From positions 12,188,539 through 12,252,538 of the forward strand of contig NC_087070.1 of assembly GCF_963678635.1 (NCBI RefSeq): 64,000 bases of DNA. Direction: 5' to 3'. Under the pieces are notes generated by a model. That model was not told the DNA's origin and ran no database searches. It was given only the letters and a program-made list of their open reading frames with translations. The translations under genes and the position numbers were made by a program. This stretch comes from Symsagittifera roscoffensis. Lineage: Eukaryota > Xenacoelomorpha > Acoela > Convolutidae. This document shows positions 10,977-22,132 of the stretch, piece by piece; positions within the stretch are counted from its first letter, which is position 1; each line of letters starts with the position of its first letter.

Positions 10977-13029
10977 AAGATTTATAGAACATGCTTTTTT
11001 AATAAAAAAATAGAATTACAATTTACAAAAAGAATTTGAACCTTTTGCAAAAAAAAAATTAAAGCCAATAGCCACCAGAAAATGTTCTGTATTCACAAAA
11101 TTAATTTTATTGTTTTATATGCTCAGATAAATCTATAAATTTTAAAGAAAAATTAAGACCTTATTAGTTTTTTATGGGGTTTTGATTTGGTGTTATGGTT
11201 TTTTCAATCTGATGCTTTACAAAGCTGGAAATTGAGGGACAAAAACCGCCTCAGCCTCCTTTAGAAGCAGCGATTGGGATCGTCTTAAACTCACATCCTA
11301 CCTTTTCCTGCCCTTGTAAGCTTTATATGATTCAGTCTTTTGTCATTTTATCTGTAAGTTTTATACTGCTTCGTCTTCGGAAAACCCACTCTTTGGCACG
11401 CAAAGTCTTAATAAATCTGGTAAAGCACAATTTTATAAGTAATACAATTGAGTTAGAAGCACCATGTTCCTTGTTTTATTATCACGAGTAGCAAAAACTC
11501 ACGAGAAACATCATACTTATTTACTCCTGTGCTTAACGCGCTGTCTGTTTCGCTTTCCTCTTTTTTCCTCCCGCCTTGCTTTTGCCTTTTTCTTTGTCTC
11601 TGAAGCCCGGCTGTTTCATTCTCGAGTTTATAATTAACCCAGGCAGCCTCTTTTTGTGTGCTGTTAACAATCGCACTAAACTGAGCTCCTGTTTTGCCTT
11701 TTTTGTCGCAAGTCCAGAGTTTTTTAGGCTGATCTGGTCTTTTTTCTTCCTTCGTCGAAAGCAAGCATTTTAGCGGTTCCAGTAGCCCTATTGAACAATT
11801 CTAAATTAAAAAAAATTTCTAACTACTGCAAAATAATTTCAATTGTTTTCAGAAAACGTTTTTTTGTGCCAAATAAACGCTAAATGAAAAATTTCAATCT
11901 AGTTTTTTTTAAAGTAAACTTAAGTTTTTCATCCTAGAAGTCTTTTATAAAGTTCCATATAACGAGCAATTCTCGATCGCATTTGTCGCTCGATAATAGA
12001 CCTAATCTCACAAAATCAAAACAGCTTTTCTTGTCACCGGGAGATGTATAAAACGAATTTAACGTCATTCGAATAACGACTGAAAAATCTTTGATGTGCT
12101 ATATCACTCGAGCCTTTCCTGTGATTATTTGTGGTTCCTGATTTTGCGTGGAAGACAAAAAAGAACAAAACTGCTTGTATCAGGGCGAAGCCTTGAATGT
12201 TCCGACTGCTTTTTAAGGTGTATGGAGCAGTAATAGCATGAAAAAATAAATGTAATAAAAAAATTTTGAGATTTTTAAAGTACAAAGTAATAAACTAATT
12301 AAGTAACTAATCATTTATCGCAAATTAGCTTCCTTCAAACAATTTGGAAATTTGGAACGAATTCTAAGACGCAACAAATCACCGCTTACGCGTTAATAGC
12401 GCGAAATATATCACGCGTTAATTGTCCCAAATTGGTCAAAATGGAAATGTTTAAGCCCCCATAACTTTTCAAAAAATGATCACAGGTGAAACATCTTTTC
12501 CAATTTAAGCTCAGGGCAAAAGTACCTTTTTAATGATAAAAAAAATAATTCCGTCAAAAATGGCTAGTTAAAACGTCGACATTTGTCTGAAGAAAAAAAA
12601 ACCACCCCGAGCACAATTATTTCGTTACTTCCGTCATTCCGATGGCTGTTCAAGTAGCACAGATTATTTCGATCAAATAGAAATCTGATGCAAACTTCAA
12701 AAAAGGAATAAGAAAACTTGAGAACTAAAAAAAAACATTTATTTTTGTACTACTTGTTAACTAAAGATCTTATTTGTTTCTGGGAAAAGCAATTCAGTTA
12801 GTTACAAAGCGAGAAAGAACGGTATCTGTTAGTTTGAAATGCGAAATTTAGCGCTAAAAATAGAGCATTTAATAATGGGAGCACTACGAGGCCAAAATGG
12901 GCATTGGATAGGCGCCCAATTTGGTGTGTGTAGGTCTCTAGAATCCACAAACAATCTTCACTGGAAATTCATGGATAATAATCGATTATATTGTCATTTT
13001 ATGGTCAAAATCTGGGAAAATTACAAAAA

Positions 13030-13200
13030 TATTCGATTATAGTCCATCAAAAAGAGATTATAGTCCTAGTATTTTTTTATATCACTGTGATCCATTATAA
13101 ACAATTATAATCAATTATAATCAATTAAAAATTGATTAAAATCATAATAATTTTTATATCATTAAAATACGTAAAAATAGATTATAATCGATTATAATGT
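13030..13200. repeat. AT-rich palindromic cluster (TTATAATCGATTATAA type)
   Basis: Many overlapping variants of ATTATAATC and its complement, including the perfect palindrome ATTATAATCGATTATAAT. A related cluster lies at 13850-14050. Confidence 0.6.
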
Positions 13201-13376
13201 ACTTTTTGAGAAATTATAATTTTTGCAAAATTTTTTAGAAGTTATCTCATCTGTTTAGTCCAGTTGCTACGTATTACGTTTCATAAATTCTTACTTTTTA
13301 GATAAATTTTTATTTATTTAAGTTTTCTCTACTTTTTCTACGCTACGTAAGCTCCATCGCCTCTTTTAACAACCCC

Positions 13377-13760
13377 CTTCTCAAGTTTGCCCCCCTCCCC
13401 ACAGTTTACCCCTCCTCAGTTTACCCCCCCCCCCCATCTTAGTTTACTCCCCTCCCCTCTCCCGTTTACTGAACGTGGGCCGGTTCAAAAAATGGAAGGG
13501 GGTGGAAAAAAGGTGGAACAAAAAACTTGGTTGAGGGGGTTAAAATGGAGAATGGGGGAAAATCGGTGTTGTTCACACTGAGTAACCCCCTCCCCCATCC
13601 CCGTTCAAGGGTAAGCAAACGGGGGGGCTGTAATTTGGGGGGTTGGGTTTGGGGGTATAATTTATTAAATATTGGGGTGGGCGTAGGAATAAACATAGGG
13701 GAGTGGGAAGAGGGGGTTTGGGCAAACGCCGATGGGGAAAAACTGAGGGGGCATTAATTT
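13377..13760. repeat. C-rich then G-rich low-complexity tract
   Basis: From 13377 to about 13470 the top strand is C-rich with repeats of AGTTTACCCCTCC. From 13490 to 13760 it is mostly G-rich with many runs of four or more G. Long ORFs across it are a by-product of composition, as they are open on several frames. Confidence 0.65.
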
Positions 13761-13839
13761 AAGTAGTTTTAGATTGAGAGTAGGCCGTGAATAACGCGGA
13801 AAAGTTGCAAGTTTTGCAATTGATTTTGCAAAAAAATGT

Positions 13840-14050
13840 AAAGATTAAAATCCGTTATAGTTAATTATAATGAATTTAAAATGGACTATAATCCATTATA
13901 TTGGATTTTATTGGGTTGTGTTTCTACGAAAATAATAGAATAGTGACAATATAATCGATTTCGATTTCGTGGTCTAAATTTTCATCAATAATAGATTATA
14001 ATGACAAAATTTTAGACAACAATTTTCCATTATAATCGATTATTATCCAT
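13840..14050. repeat. AT-rich palindromic cluster
   Basis: Repeated TTATAATNNATTATA-like units, as at 13030-13200. Nothing else is recognisable between here and the MITE at 14415. Confidence 0.5.
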
Positions 14051-14414
14051 AGAGCTCCGGTGCGTGAAGTCTTCAAACATATGCTAAAATTTTTTCAAAA
14101 GATTAAAGAAAACGAATGAACAGGAGAAGATAAAAGATAGCGCCCTTTTTGCGGAATCAACCTGCAACTCATAAAATGCGCAGCAAATTGGCCTCGTAAT
14201 GAGGTCAGCTTCTCAGAAAATTTTGTCCATTCTACTCTGAGAATCAAAACTGTTCTGAGTTGATTTTGTTGAGTCTTTTCTCCTCAACCCTTACAAGATT
14301 TTCTTGCGATGGTCAAATCTGACTAATCTTTTTTAAGTCTAGTTATTTATTATGCATGTGAAACAAATATCAATATTTTCTGTAGATGAATCCGCTTTTT
14401 ATTTCAGGTATATC

Positions 14415-14832
14415 CAGGGGCGGATCTAGGATTTTCTCGAGGGGGGGGGGGGTTTGCGGATTTTCAAAAAATTTTCCAAAATTTTGACGACCTTTTTTTT
14501 TTTAGGTCAACCAAATTGATTTTTCGAGCTCTCCCAAAGCACTGTTTTGCCCCTACTTTGGCTAAATTTTCTGCGCCGCAGGCAAATTTTTGAAAAAAAA
14601 AAACAGTCAAAAAAGCCGTTTTTGGGCAATTTTTGAAAAATTTTGACAAAAAAATCGCGTTTTTTTGGCGCGCGCTCCCCCTCAAAGTTAGTATATATTG
14701 GCGCCAAAGGCGCCTTTAGAAAAATTTTAGGGTTGGTCGGCCAAAATGGATTTCTGAAAAAGTATCAAAGGGGGGACCCTTTGGGTCGGCAGGGGGTCGA
14801 ATCCCTGAGGGGGGGGGGGGCGTCCGCCCCTG
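14415..14832 (+). mobile_element. Complete hAT-type MITE with 8-bp TSD
   Basis: A 418-bp non-autonomous DNA transposon. It begins CAGGGGCGGA and ends TCCGCCCCTG, perfect 10-bp terminal inverted repeats. The 8-bp direct repeat GGTATATC flanks it at 14407-14414 and 14833-14840. An 8-bp duplication with CAGGGG-type ends is characteristic of the hAT superfamily. No transposase frame is present, so it must be mobilised in trans. This copy defines the family seen in pieces at 3226, 6538, 10599, 51715, 53950, 54388 and 54963. Poly-G runs at both ends (14445, 14810) vary between copies. Confidence 0.88.
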
Positions 14833-14840
14833 GGTATATC

Positions 14841-15372
14841 AATTATTTTGATCGTTTCAATTATATTTCTTGTCAGAATATTTAAAAGAATGTAATCTAA
14901 ATCACAAAAAGAAAACATTTTCTGATCTCCGACATTTACATAAAACTTTGGTTCTAAATGATGAAAAACTAGCAACTCACAGTTGAACTCCAAGTTTGAC
15001 CCAGAAATTTCTTTATCCTCTAATTTTTAGTGTTTGATAATTTTATCAGAAGTTAATTTCTGAGTTTCATCTTTTTGTCTTACATTTGCGCGTGTTTGAT
15101 TTCAAGAAAATATCGTTCATTTCAGCTGCACTCCTCAAAAAAAATTTAGTTTTGCGTCTTATGCTCGCTATTTTTTCTAATATAACGGCTTTCAAAGTCA
15201 AAAGTTTATTCTGACCAAAAGATTGATCAATAGTTTGCTTTTTGCTTTCCGTTTACCTTCAAAACTCTCCACTCCTAAAGTTGCTGAAACTGAAGACGTA
15301 CTTGAGGTCCGCGATCAAATTTTCCTGAAGCCTTGTATCTAAACGTCGAGCACTTTGTCAACATAGGTGGGC
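14841..15372. other. No feature recognised
   Basis: AT-rich spacer between the MITE and the palindromic array. I see no ORF of note, no RNA gene and no terminal repeats. Confidence 0.4.
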
Positions 15373-16198
15373 TTACACCCCCCGGGTCGAGATCCCGCTC
15401 AAAAACCGCTCAAGATTTGAGCGGTTTGAGCGGTTTTCCAGCAAGATTTGAGCGGTTTGAGCGGTTTGGGCGATTTGGGCGTTTTTTTTTGGAAAAACCG
15501 CTCAAACCGCTCAAATCTTGCTTAAAAAACCGCTCAAAAACCGCTCATTTCTTGCGGTGATTTTTGAACGGTTTTTCAAGCAAGATTTGAGCGGTTTTTG
15601 AACGGTCTTACACCCCCCCCCCCCCGCCCCAACGTACCCCCCCCCCCAACGTACCCCCCACCTTTCTAAAACCCTAGATGCCTGAAAACTCTTTAGGTCC
15701 TGGTCGTTACGCGTTGCAAATCCACTCTCAAAGGATTGCCTTCGAGGATTTGGGACGGTCCTAGTCTCTCTTTCACCCCTGAACTAGGAGTGGGCGCACT
15801 AGGAGTTAGGGGACATCTAACTCTAGTAAGGGACATCAACTCTAAAACATTGAACATATTCAGTAGGACAAATACAGCGAATATTAAGCTTCCAGCAAGG
15901 CCGCATAGCCTAACGGATAAGGCGTCTGACTTCGAATCACAAGATTGCGGGTTCGAATCCCTCTGTGGGCGAGTTTTTATTTTTATATTTTGCGCGGTTT
16001 TTGAGCGGTTTTTTTAGATAAACCGCTCAAAACCGTTCAAATCTTGCGCGGTTTTTGAGCGGGTTTTTTTTAGATAAACCGTTCAAAAACCGCTCAAACC
16101 GCTCATTTTGAAGCAAGATTTTGAGCGTAATTGTCTAAAAAAACCGCTCAAACCGCTCAAATCTTGCTTCAAATTAGGTGAAAAATCTCGACTAGGGC
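15373..16198. repeat. Palindromic GAGCGGTTT foldback array enclosing a tRNA
   Basis: Two blocks (about 15385-15612 and 15993-16180) are built almost only from GAGCGGTTT and its complement AACCGCTC, with AAGATTTGAGCGG joints. Units occur in both orientations, so each block can fold on itself and the two blocks can pair with each other. The outer ends are roughly inverted: GTCGAGAT on the left and ATCTCGAC on the right. C-runs (15609-15660) follow the left block. The tRNA-Arg-like sequence sits between the blocks. Confidence 0.75.
15899..15971 (+). tRNA. tRNA-Arg (TCG), possibly a pseudogene
   Basis: A 73-base cloverleaf. The D arm is GCC...GGC with loop TAACGGATAA. The anticodon loop CTTCGAA gives anticodon TCG, reading CGA (Arg). 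The T loop is TTCGAAT, with A box and B box intact. One mismatch each in the acceptor stem (second pair), the anticodon stem (C-C) and the T stem (C-T) weakens the fold. It may therefore be a degenerate copy. No intron is present. It is embedded in the GAGCGGTTT palindromic array, which suggests amplification or capture by a repeat. A T-run follows within 10 bases and could act as a pol III terminator. Confidence 0.7.
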
Positions 16199-16400
16199 CG
16201 CAATAAAACTATTTTCCTGCGACAAACTAATGGTTCTGAACGCTCCTCTGTATCAGTAGCTTCGGAGGTTTATCGAGATAGACCAATTTAAATCATGTCG
16301 GTTTTGAAGATCAATAAAATCTGATTTTAGCGACGATGAGCTTGATTGCAAGTTACTTGTTGTGAAGGCTTCAACTAAATAAGTCAAAAATCATAACTTG

Positions 16401-16733
16401 TGTCGTGAGGCGACCTTCCGTACCTCGTAAGTTATTTGTTCTTTTGCAGTCATACTGCAAAAGACACTAATTATATTAACCAAGGTCACTGTTAACCTCT
16501 ATTGTCAATACCACGCTGAGCGTGTTTTTCATTCTCATATCTGTTATCACTACTGTTTGTTAGTAAATCTGATTCTACATATTCTCATGATCTATCGGGA
16601 TAAAATTCCTAAACCAAGTCTATATCTGAAACCAAGCATCAAACTAACTCAAATTAACAAAGCATCTAACCTTAAAACAATTTACTTATTGTTCAGCAAC
16701 CAAGTTTTCATTCTAAAACTCCGGCAAATCTCA
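16401..16733 (+). repeat. 5' LTR of element A
   Basis: Begins TGTCGTGAGGCGACC, ends GGCAAATCTCA and is preceded by ACTTG. It matches the 3' LTR at 42559-42891 over its full length with no indels seen. Confidence 0.93.
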
Positions 16734-17764
16734 TGGCGCAGCCAGCAGTTCCTGTGAACGAAGACAGGACTGACCTGTTAGGAATTCCTCCCTATTGGGC
16801 GAAAGCCTCTATTAACCCACCATTCCTGTGGGAATCTTGGATCGGTCAATTTTTTTTGGCCGCTGGTCTGAAGGATAATATCAATCCTCATGATCTGTTA
16901 GTTGAACCCACCGAGGTCATCGAATAACCTCCTTCAAGACCGGAGTCAGTTGCCGAAGGCGAAGATGCTGGAGCAGCCAATGCCCGCAGACAGAGAGATC
17001 AAGCGGCGATCCGGAGAATTACCGAACTAAACGTGGAGAGGAGGAGAAAAGGCCCTCGGATCAGTCAGAATTGGTTCTATCATGAAGCCGAAGCTCGTAT
17101 GAAGTCTCGTTTATTCTTTGCTCTGGGAAATGAAGGGAGGGAACGATTCGCTGACTCATTTCCCCACACGGACATTAGTATTATTCCTTTTCGAGAATTC
17201 CACACCGGATGTGAAACGCTGTTCAAGGTTGAGCGAGAGTTTCCGGTGGAGCGTATCAAGCTGTATAACACGGTTTTCATTCTTGAAAATGACACTTTCT
17301 CGTCATTTTACGCTCGCTTGAGCGCCCAAGTGGCTTTGTGTAATTGGCCTAATGATCAGGTAAAGGAGACTTTAAAAGACCTCTTTATTGGGCGGATTCG
17401 AGATGTAGAGGTTCAACAAAAACTCATCAAGGCGAAAGCTGATCTAGATGGTACTTTTAAGCTCGCACTCGAATGTGAGAAGGGAGCAAGTACGTCGGCT
17501 CAGTTTCAAAAACTTCTTCCTCATAATCAACATTCAACCGGCATTAAGGTTGAACAAGAACCTACTTGCTCTATTCAGTCGTCGAGAGGGAAGCGGAATT
17601 ATCCTCAAAACCAAACTATTCGACAGTCGTTTCAAAATAATCAAACAAGTAAACCATGTTACTTCTGTGGTAATACTTATAGCCCGGAGCACCGAAAATC
17701 TTGTCCAGCTCGCGACGTAACATGTAATCTCTCGGAAACGAGGTCATTTTGCGAAATGTTGTAA
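16733..17764 (+). pseudogene. Element A gag (interrupted)
   Basis: A frame starts MAQPAVPVNEDR at the LTR/primer-site junction. It is stopped by TAA at 16925-16927 and continues open in the same frame from there to 17764. The middle part (IKLYNTVFILENDTF and following) is the usual helical Ty3-type gag region. The C-terminus holds a zinc-binding motif beginning CYFCGNTYSPEHRKSCPARD. The expected continuation of the Cys/His array (a GHFAKCC-like piece) lies in another frame, so a frameshift sits near 17735. Gag would package the RNA into virus-like particles. The broken frame shows this copy cannot make a full protein. Confidence 0.8.
16734..16751 (+). promoter_or_regulatory. Primer binding site of element A
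   Basis: TGGCGCAGCCAGCAG starts at the first base after the LTR. Its complement ends in CTGCGCCA, as a tRNA 3' end would, and resembles serine-type tRNAs; the exact tRNA is not proven. The gag ATG (16733-16735) uses the last base of the LTR and the first two of this site. Confidence 0.7.
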
Positions 17765-17789
17765 CTCGTCGAAACGACGTGTCAATCTG

Positions 17790-18935
17790 GTGCAGGAAGA
17801 TGAGGACGTGGCATGTCCCTCTGTGGAGTGCAATTTCATAGATGTAGACCAGGATAGTGAGCCGGAATATGGTGTGTTACAGCTGGAATCTGCTGTCATA
17901 ATTAATAGCGTAGAAACTCTTAAATCAAGTGGGGGAAAACCTCGGAGCCTCAGCATTCAGTTGCGCTCTGGTTACAGTTTTTTCTATTCGACAGTAGACA
18001 CAGGAAGCCCAGTTTCGTTCCTGAGTAAACGCACCTGTGATTTACACCTGCAAAGAAGTCAATCAATTGAGTTTCGCGATATCACACGTTACCCTATCGA
18101 TACCTTGTACGTTGACTATAACAAGAAGCCTATTCGCCTCCTGGGGTCAATTCAAATTCTAATTTCCTCTAGTGGCTGGAGGGTGGCTAACGCTCAGTTC
18201 CTCATCTCGGAGAATAGAACTCGTAATCTTCTCGGTTTGGACTTGCAGGAGAAACTGGGCATTGTTAGCACACCGTTGAAGGCAGAAACAATCCAGTCGG
18301 TGGATTCGGGTTCCTCAGACCCGATTGCTGAATACTGGTGTTCTTTTTTCGCTAAGAAGTACGCTCATGTCTTCAGTCGTTTGGGTCGATCTAAAAGTCA
18401 TAAAGTACACACTAATTTTAAATTCCCATTAGTGCCACGTCAGATCAAAGTAAAAAAAGTTCCTATTAATATTCAAGATAGGGTCGCGAGTGAGATAAAA
18501 CTCTTGGTGGAGCAATTTCATATTGAAAAGTTAGACAAGTGTACGACTGATTTCTTCATTGCCCCGATTGTGCTAACTGCAAAAAAGGATGGATCTATCA
18601 AATTGGCCCTTAATGCTAAACCGATGAATGCTCAGATCTGGGAAAATAAGTACCAGATGCCGAATATTCACGAGCTTATTGATTCCGCGGCACATGTCAT
18701 AACTCGAAATGTTCCTGGTAAGGCTTGGTTCACGTCTTTGGACCTAAAGTATGCGTTTAGTCAGTTACCACTGTCATCACTCACTAGCAGCCACTGTAAC
18801 TTCAATATTTTGTGTGGCGAGGCGACTGGAACGTACCGCTTCAAGACTGGGTTTTATGGACTGACAGACATGCCCACCGAGTTCAAGAAGGCGTTGGATT
18901 GTACCTTACAAGGGCTGGAAGGAGTTATTTGTTAA
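17790..18935 (+). pseudogene. Element A protease and N-terminal reverse transcriptase
   Basis: An open frame of 381 codons. An aspartic protease is marked by VDTGSPVSF near residue 70 and a LLGLDL segment further on. The RT follows: a GSIKLALNAKPMNAQ palm strand, FTSLDLKYAFSQLPL with the first catalytic Asp, and the GFYGLTDMPTEF region. The frame ends at TAA 18933-18935, exactly where the catalytic YxDD box should be; LDD follows directly after the stop. The stop thus replaces the Tyr codon. The product would cut the polyprotein and copy the RNA. Confidence 0.85.
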
Positions 18936-20077
18936 CTCGATGACATTTTGATTGTCACTAAAGGAGATATCCAAGAACATAACGAGTTGGTCGAGAGAGT
19001 TATGCAGAGGCTTGATGCGGAAGGATGAGCCCTCAAACTGAGTAAGTGCAAATTCTCTGTTGACCAACTAACTTGGCTAGGGTATGACATTAATGAGGAT
19101 GGGTACTTCCCAAAGTTTTCAAAGATCGAGGCAATTCAATCGCTCAAACCACCGCGAACTCTAAAACAACTTCGGTCATTCATGGGGACGTTAAACCATT
19201 TACAAAGGTTTATCCCTGATTTACATACCCATACTGTCCATTTCAGGGCCTCATTGAAGGCTTGTAATAAACAATCGTTCTCTGGGGTGATGATCAAAGT
19301 AAAACCTTTTATGATATAATCAATGTGATTGCAAAAATTCCGAGCCTGTATCACTTCGATTCATCGAAGGGATCAAGAGTAAAATGCGACGCGAGTCACA
19401 ATGGCTTAGGTGCTTGCCTCGAACAGGAAGTTGAACCGGGAGTTTTGGCCCCAACTGCTTTTGCTTCGCGTTTCCTCAATAACGCGGAGGTTAAATATAG
19501 CACTAACGAACTGGAGTTATTGGCTATTGTCTGGGCTTGTGAACATTTCCGTACTTATTTGTTAGGTACGCGCTTTCAAGTGTTAACTGATCATAAGGCT
19601 ATCATATCGGCATTAAGCGAAAATTATAACAATAAGTCATATCAGTCTCGTCTCGCTCGCTGGGTTGATCATTTGCTACCTTTTGACTTTGAGGTTTTTC
19701 ACGTCCGAGGGATCACGCTGGGGATCGTCGATTACTTATCACGTTATCCTACATTTCCAGCTCCAGCACCCTCTAAATACGACGAACTTTTTGTTGTTAA
19801 GTCAATTGGGGCGTTCCATCTGGCCCTCTCGTTTATTAATTGTTATAATTCTTCTCCGGGGCATCAATTTGTGTCTCACAAGAGGGCGTTCAATTTGTGT
19901 CTCAATTTAAGGACGCTTGTTATTTACGTCATTCGCCGGTTGAGGGTGTTCTTAATGTCCCTCAATGTCTCAACCAATCATCTTGCAGTATGCAAATGGA
20001 TCGCTCGCGTTGTTTGTAACAAGAGGGCGTCGATTTATGCGCTCAAAAAATTAATCAATCAGGGACCGGTATGCTAA
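18936..20077 (+). pseudogene. Element A RT C-terminus and RNase H
   Basis: After the stop at 18933 the RT frame goes on (LDDILIVTK, KLSKCKF, RSFMGTLNHLQRF) with a further TGA near 19026. A frameshift follows near 19285. From 19325 the RNase H domain is open. Its catalytic acids lie in KCDASHNGLGACL, TNELELLAIVWA, LTDHKAI and VDYLSR. This is the standard Ty3-type RNase H that removes the RNA strand. A low-complexity linker follows to 20077. Confidence 0.82.
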
Positions 20078-22132
20078 TTGTTTTTTGCAAACCAGATGAC
20101 GATTCAGAAAATCACTGTCTCCGATCTGAATCTTTAATAAACAGTCCACTTATTCAAATCAATTTTTTTAATGCTAAATCCAATATGACAACACCAACAA
20201 TCAATAACCAAACTCATACTGACTCAAACACTAACATCACGCAACCGGACTCTATGAACATACTACAATCAACTGCTGAGCAGGCAGGGTTACAGACATT
20301 TGTGGAAGCTTTTCCAGTCAGCTCTCCCAACTTTCGTCGCCCAAGTCCTAGGCCGAACATTCGATCCCGCCAACTTACCTGCTTGTCCAGATTGGACCAG
20401 ATTCGACAACATAATAGAACACGGGATCGGGCCGTTAAAACCCGCTCTGTCGCTACAAAAACTGCTACTAGAAAAGACGGCCATTTGCAACTACTAGTGA
20501 GGCGATGTCGCCTGTCAAAACCAGGAAGAAAGAACATGGCCGCGAAGATCGGTGTATTAGCGGTGAATGGGGGTAAACCTCTCCTCTCCTCATCCAAAAA
20601 GGAAATTGTGGGCCTCCCTGGACTTTTTGAAGCCGACCTGTTGGCAGAATTAACAGTGAAGGACCGCTTTCTCGGCCCCATGTTGCGAGCCATTGTATGG
20701 AGCTTATATGGCCCACTTTTGGTCTACAGCAGCGGTGGTAAATAACTGTGTAGTTATTGACAATAAACTGGCCATTCCTGAATCTCTCCGACAAGCTGTG
20801 CTCACTCGCCTTCACAGATCTCACCCGGGACAAGAGGCCATGATGACTGCCTCCGAATACCTCTGGTGGCCGTTTATGAACCGGCAAATCATCGAGACGT
20901 GTGAGAAGTGTCGTGAATGTACCCTGTTCGGTAAGAATTTTAAGCCTGCGTCAACTTTTAATTATGCGAAACCTCTACATGTACTATCTGGACCTAATCA
21001 GGAGTTACAATTAGATTTTGCTGGTCCGATACTTCATGAAAAGGTGTCTAAGATCTTTCTTTTAGTAGCGATTGATCGGTTCTCTAAGTTTCCTTCAGTT
21101 CTAATTTCTAAAACCACTGGGGCTAAGAAGGTTACTAAAATCCTTGATTCCTATATTCGCATTCACGGTCTCCCTCGTTCTATCAGAACAGATCATGGCT
21201 CAGGCTTTAAAAATAATTTGGTGCAAGAATTCTGCTCTAATAAAGGTATTGAACATATCCTCTGACCGGTCGGAGATCATCGTGGCAGTGGGTTGGTCGA
21301 ACGATCTATTCAGACAATCAAGAAAAAACTGGGTGTGGCGAAACTCGATCCTCATTTCAAAAATCTTAAGGATACGATTCATCAAATACTTGAAGATATT
21401 CGCAAGAGTAATCATTCTGTGCTTAAGAAATCGCCTTTTGAATTGCATTTTGGTCGTAAACCTAATACTGTATGGTCTCAGGCACGTAATAAGGTTGTTC
21501 AATCTGATAATTCAGCCCAAGGATTGGAGCGCAACCTCCTTACACCAGACCAGATCGCCAGCAACGATTACAGCCGAGACAGGGCAAAAGTTGTTCCTCG
21601 CGGCAGTTCCAGCCCAACTATTCCAACTCGCTTCAAGCCCTTGTTTTCGTTGGACGGAAATGTGGCGGACAGGGAACCCTACAAGGCGCTGGCGGACCTT
21701 GCTCGGGCGGCAAATAAATGGTCGCAGTTCAGGCGGAATCTTCCCCCAGATGCAGGGAAATTGGTACTCAAGGAGCTCAAAACCCGGCATTCGGACCTCG
21801 CCCATTCTCTCAAATCCGGCCTCAATAGCAATACTCTTCATTTCTCAGTAATTGCCTCACCTCCGGGGACGCAAGTCAACTCCAGGCGTGCACCAATTGT
21901 GCAACCTACTCGTCTCTCGAGAACAAGTAAATTAAAAAACCTTCTACTGTCTGATCCTGGTCGAGTTAAAGTCTTTAGGAAAATTATTGATCGCCAATCG
22001 GGGAAACCTCTGTATAAGTTAACCAAGTTTAAGATTGTTCGTGTTACAGATCATACTTATATTACCGACAAGGGAAAGTCTACAGAAAAAATCATATCTG
22101 TCTCAAACCTAATTATCGACCTGCCATTTTAG
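20071..22132 (+). pseudogene. Element A integrase
   Basis: Frame 20071-20745 is a Ser/Asn/Arg-rich linker leading into the integrase. A frameshift around 20700-20740 leads to the HHCC zinc domain (LHRSHPG ... CEKCREC). The DDE core follows: LDFAGPI with the first Asp, RTDHGSGF with the second Asp, and LVERSIQTI with the Glu. A TGA at 21263-21265 breaks the frame between the second Asp and the Glu. Frame 21293-22132 holds the rest and a C-terminal module (LYKLTKFKIVRVTDHTY) in the place of the GPY/F module. The function is insertion of the cDNA. The reading frame is dead in this copy. Confidence 0.83.

Larger units (their letters stand above)
9361..13470. repeat. Tandem duplicated ~4-kb unit, copy 2
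   Basis: Second copy of the unit that starts at 5333. It carries the matching MITE (10599-10976), hairpin segments (10276, 12180) and the minus-strand ORF (11764-11453). Compared with copy 1 it has gained about 90-100 bases of AT-rich palindromic DNA near 13035-13170. Its terminal C-rich tract (13385-13470) is also expanded. The exact right boundary is blurred by that low-complexity sequence. Confidence 0.8.

Noticed and set aside
13387-13757. Pro/Gly-rich ORFs on both strands
   Set aside because: Produced by the C- and G-run low-complexity tract; several frames are open at once.
15736-16017. 93-codon ORF
   Set aside because: Runs through the tRNA-Arg-like gene and the palindromic array.
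20214-20693. 159-codon minus-strand ORF
   Set aside because: Antisense to the element A RNase H-integrase linker; composition-driven.
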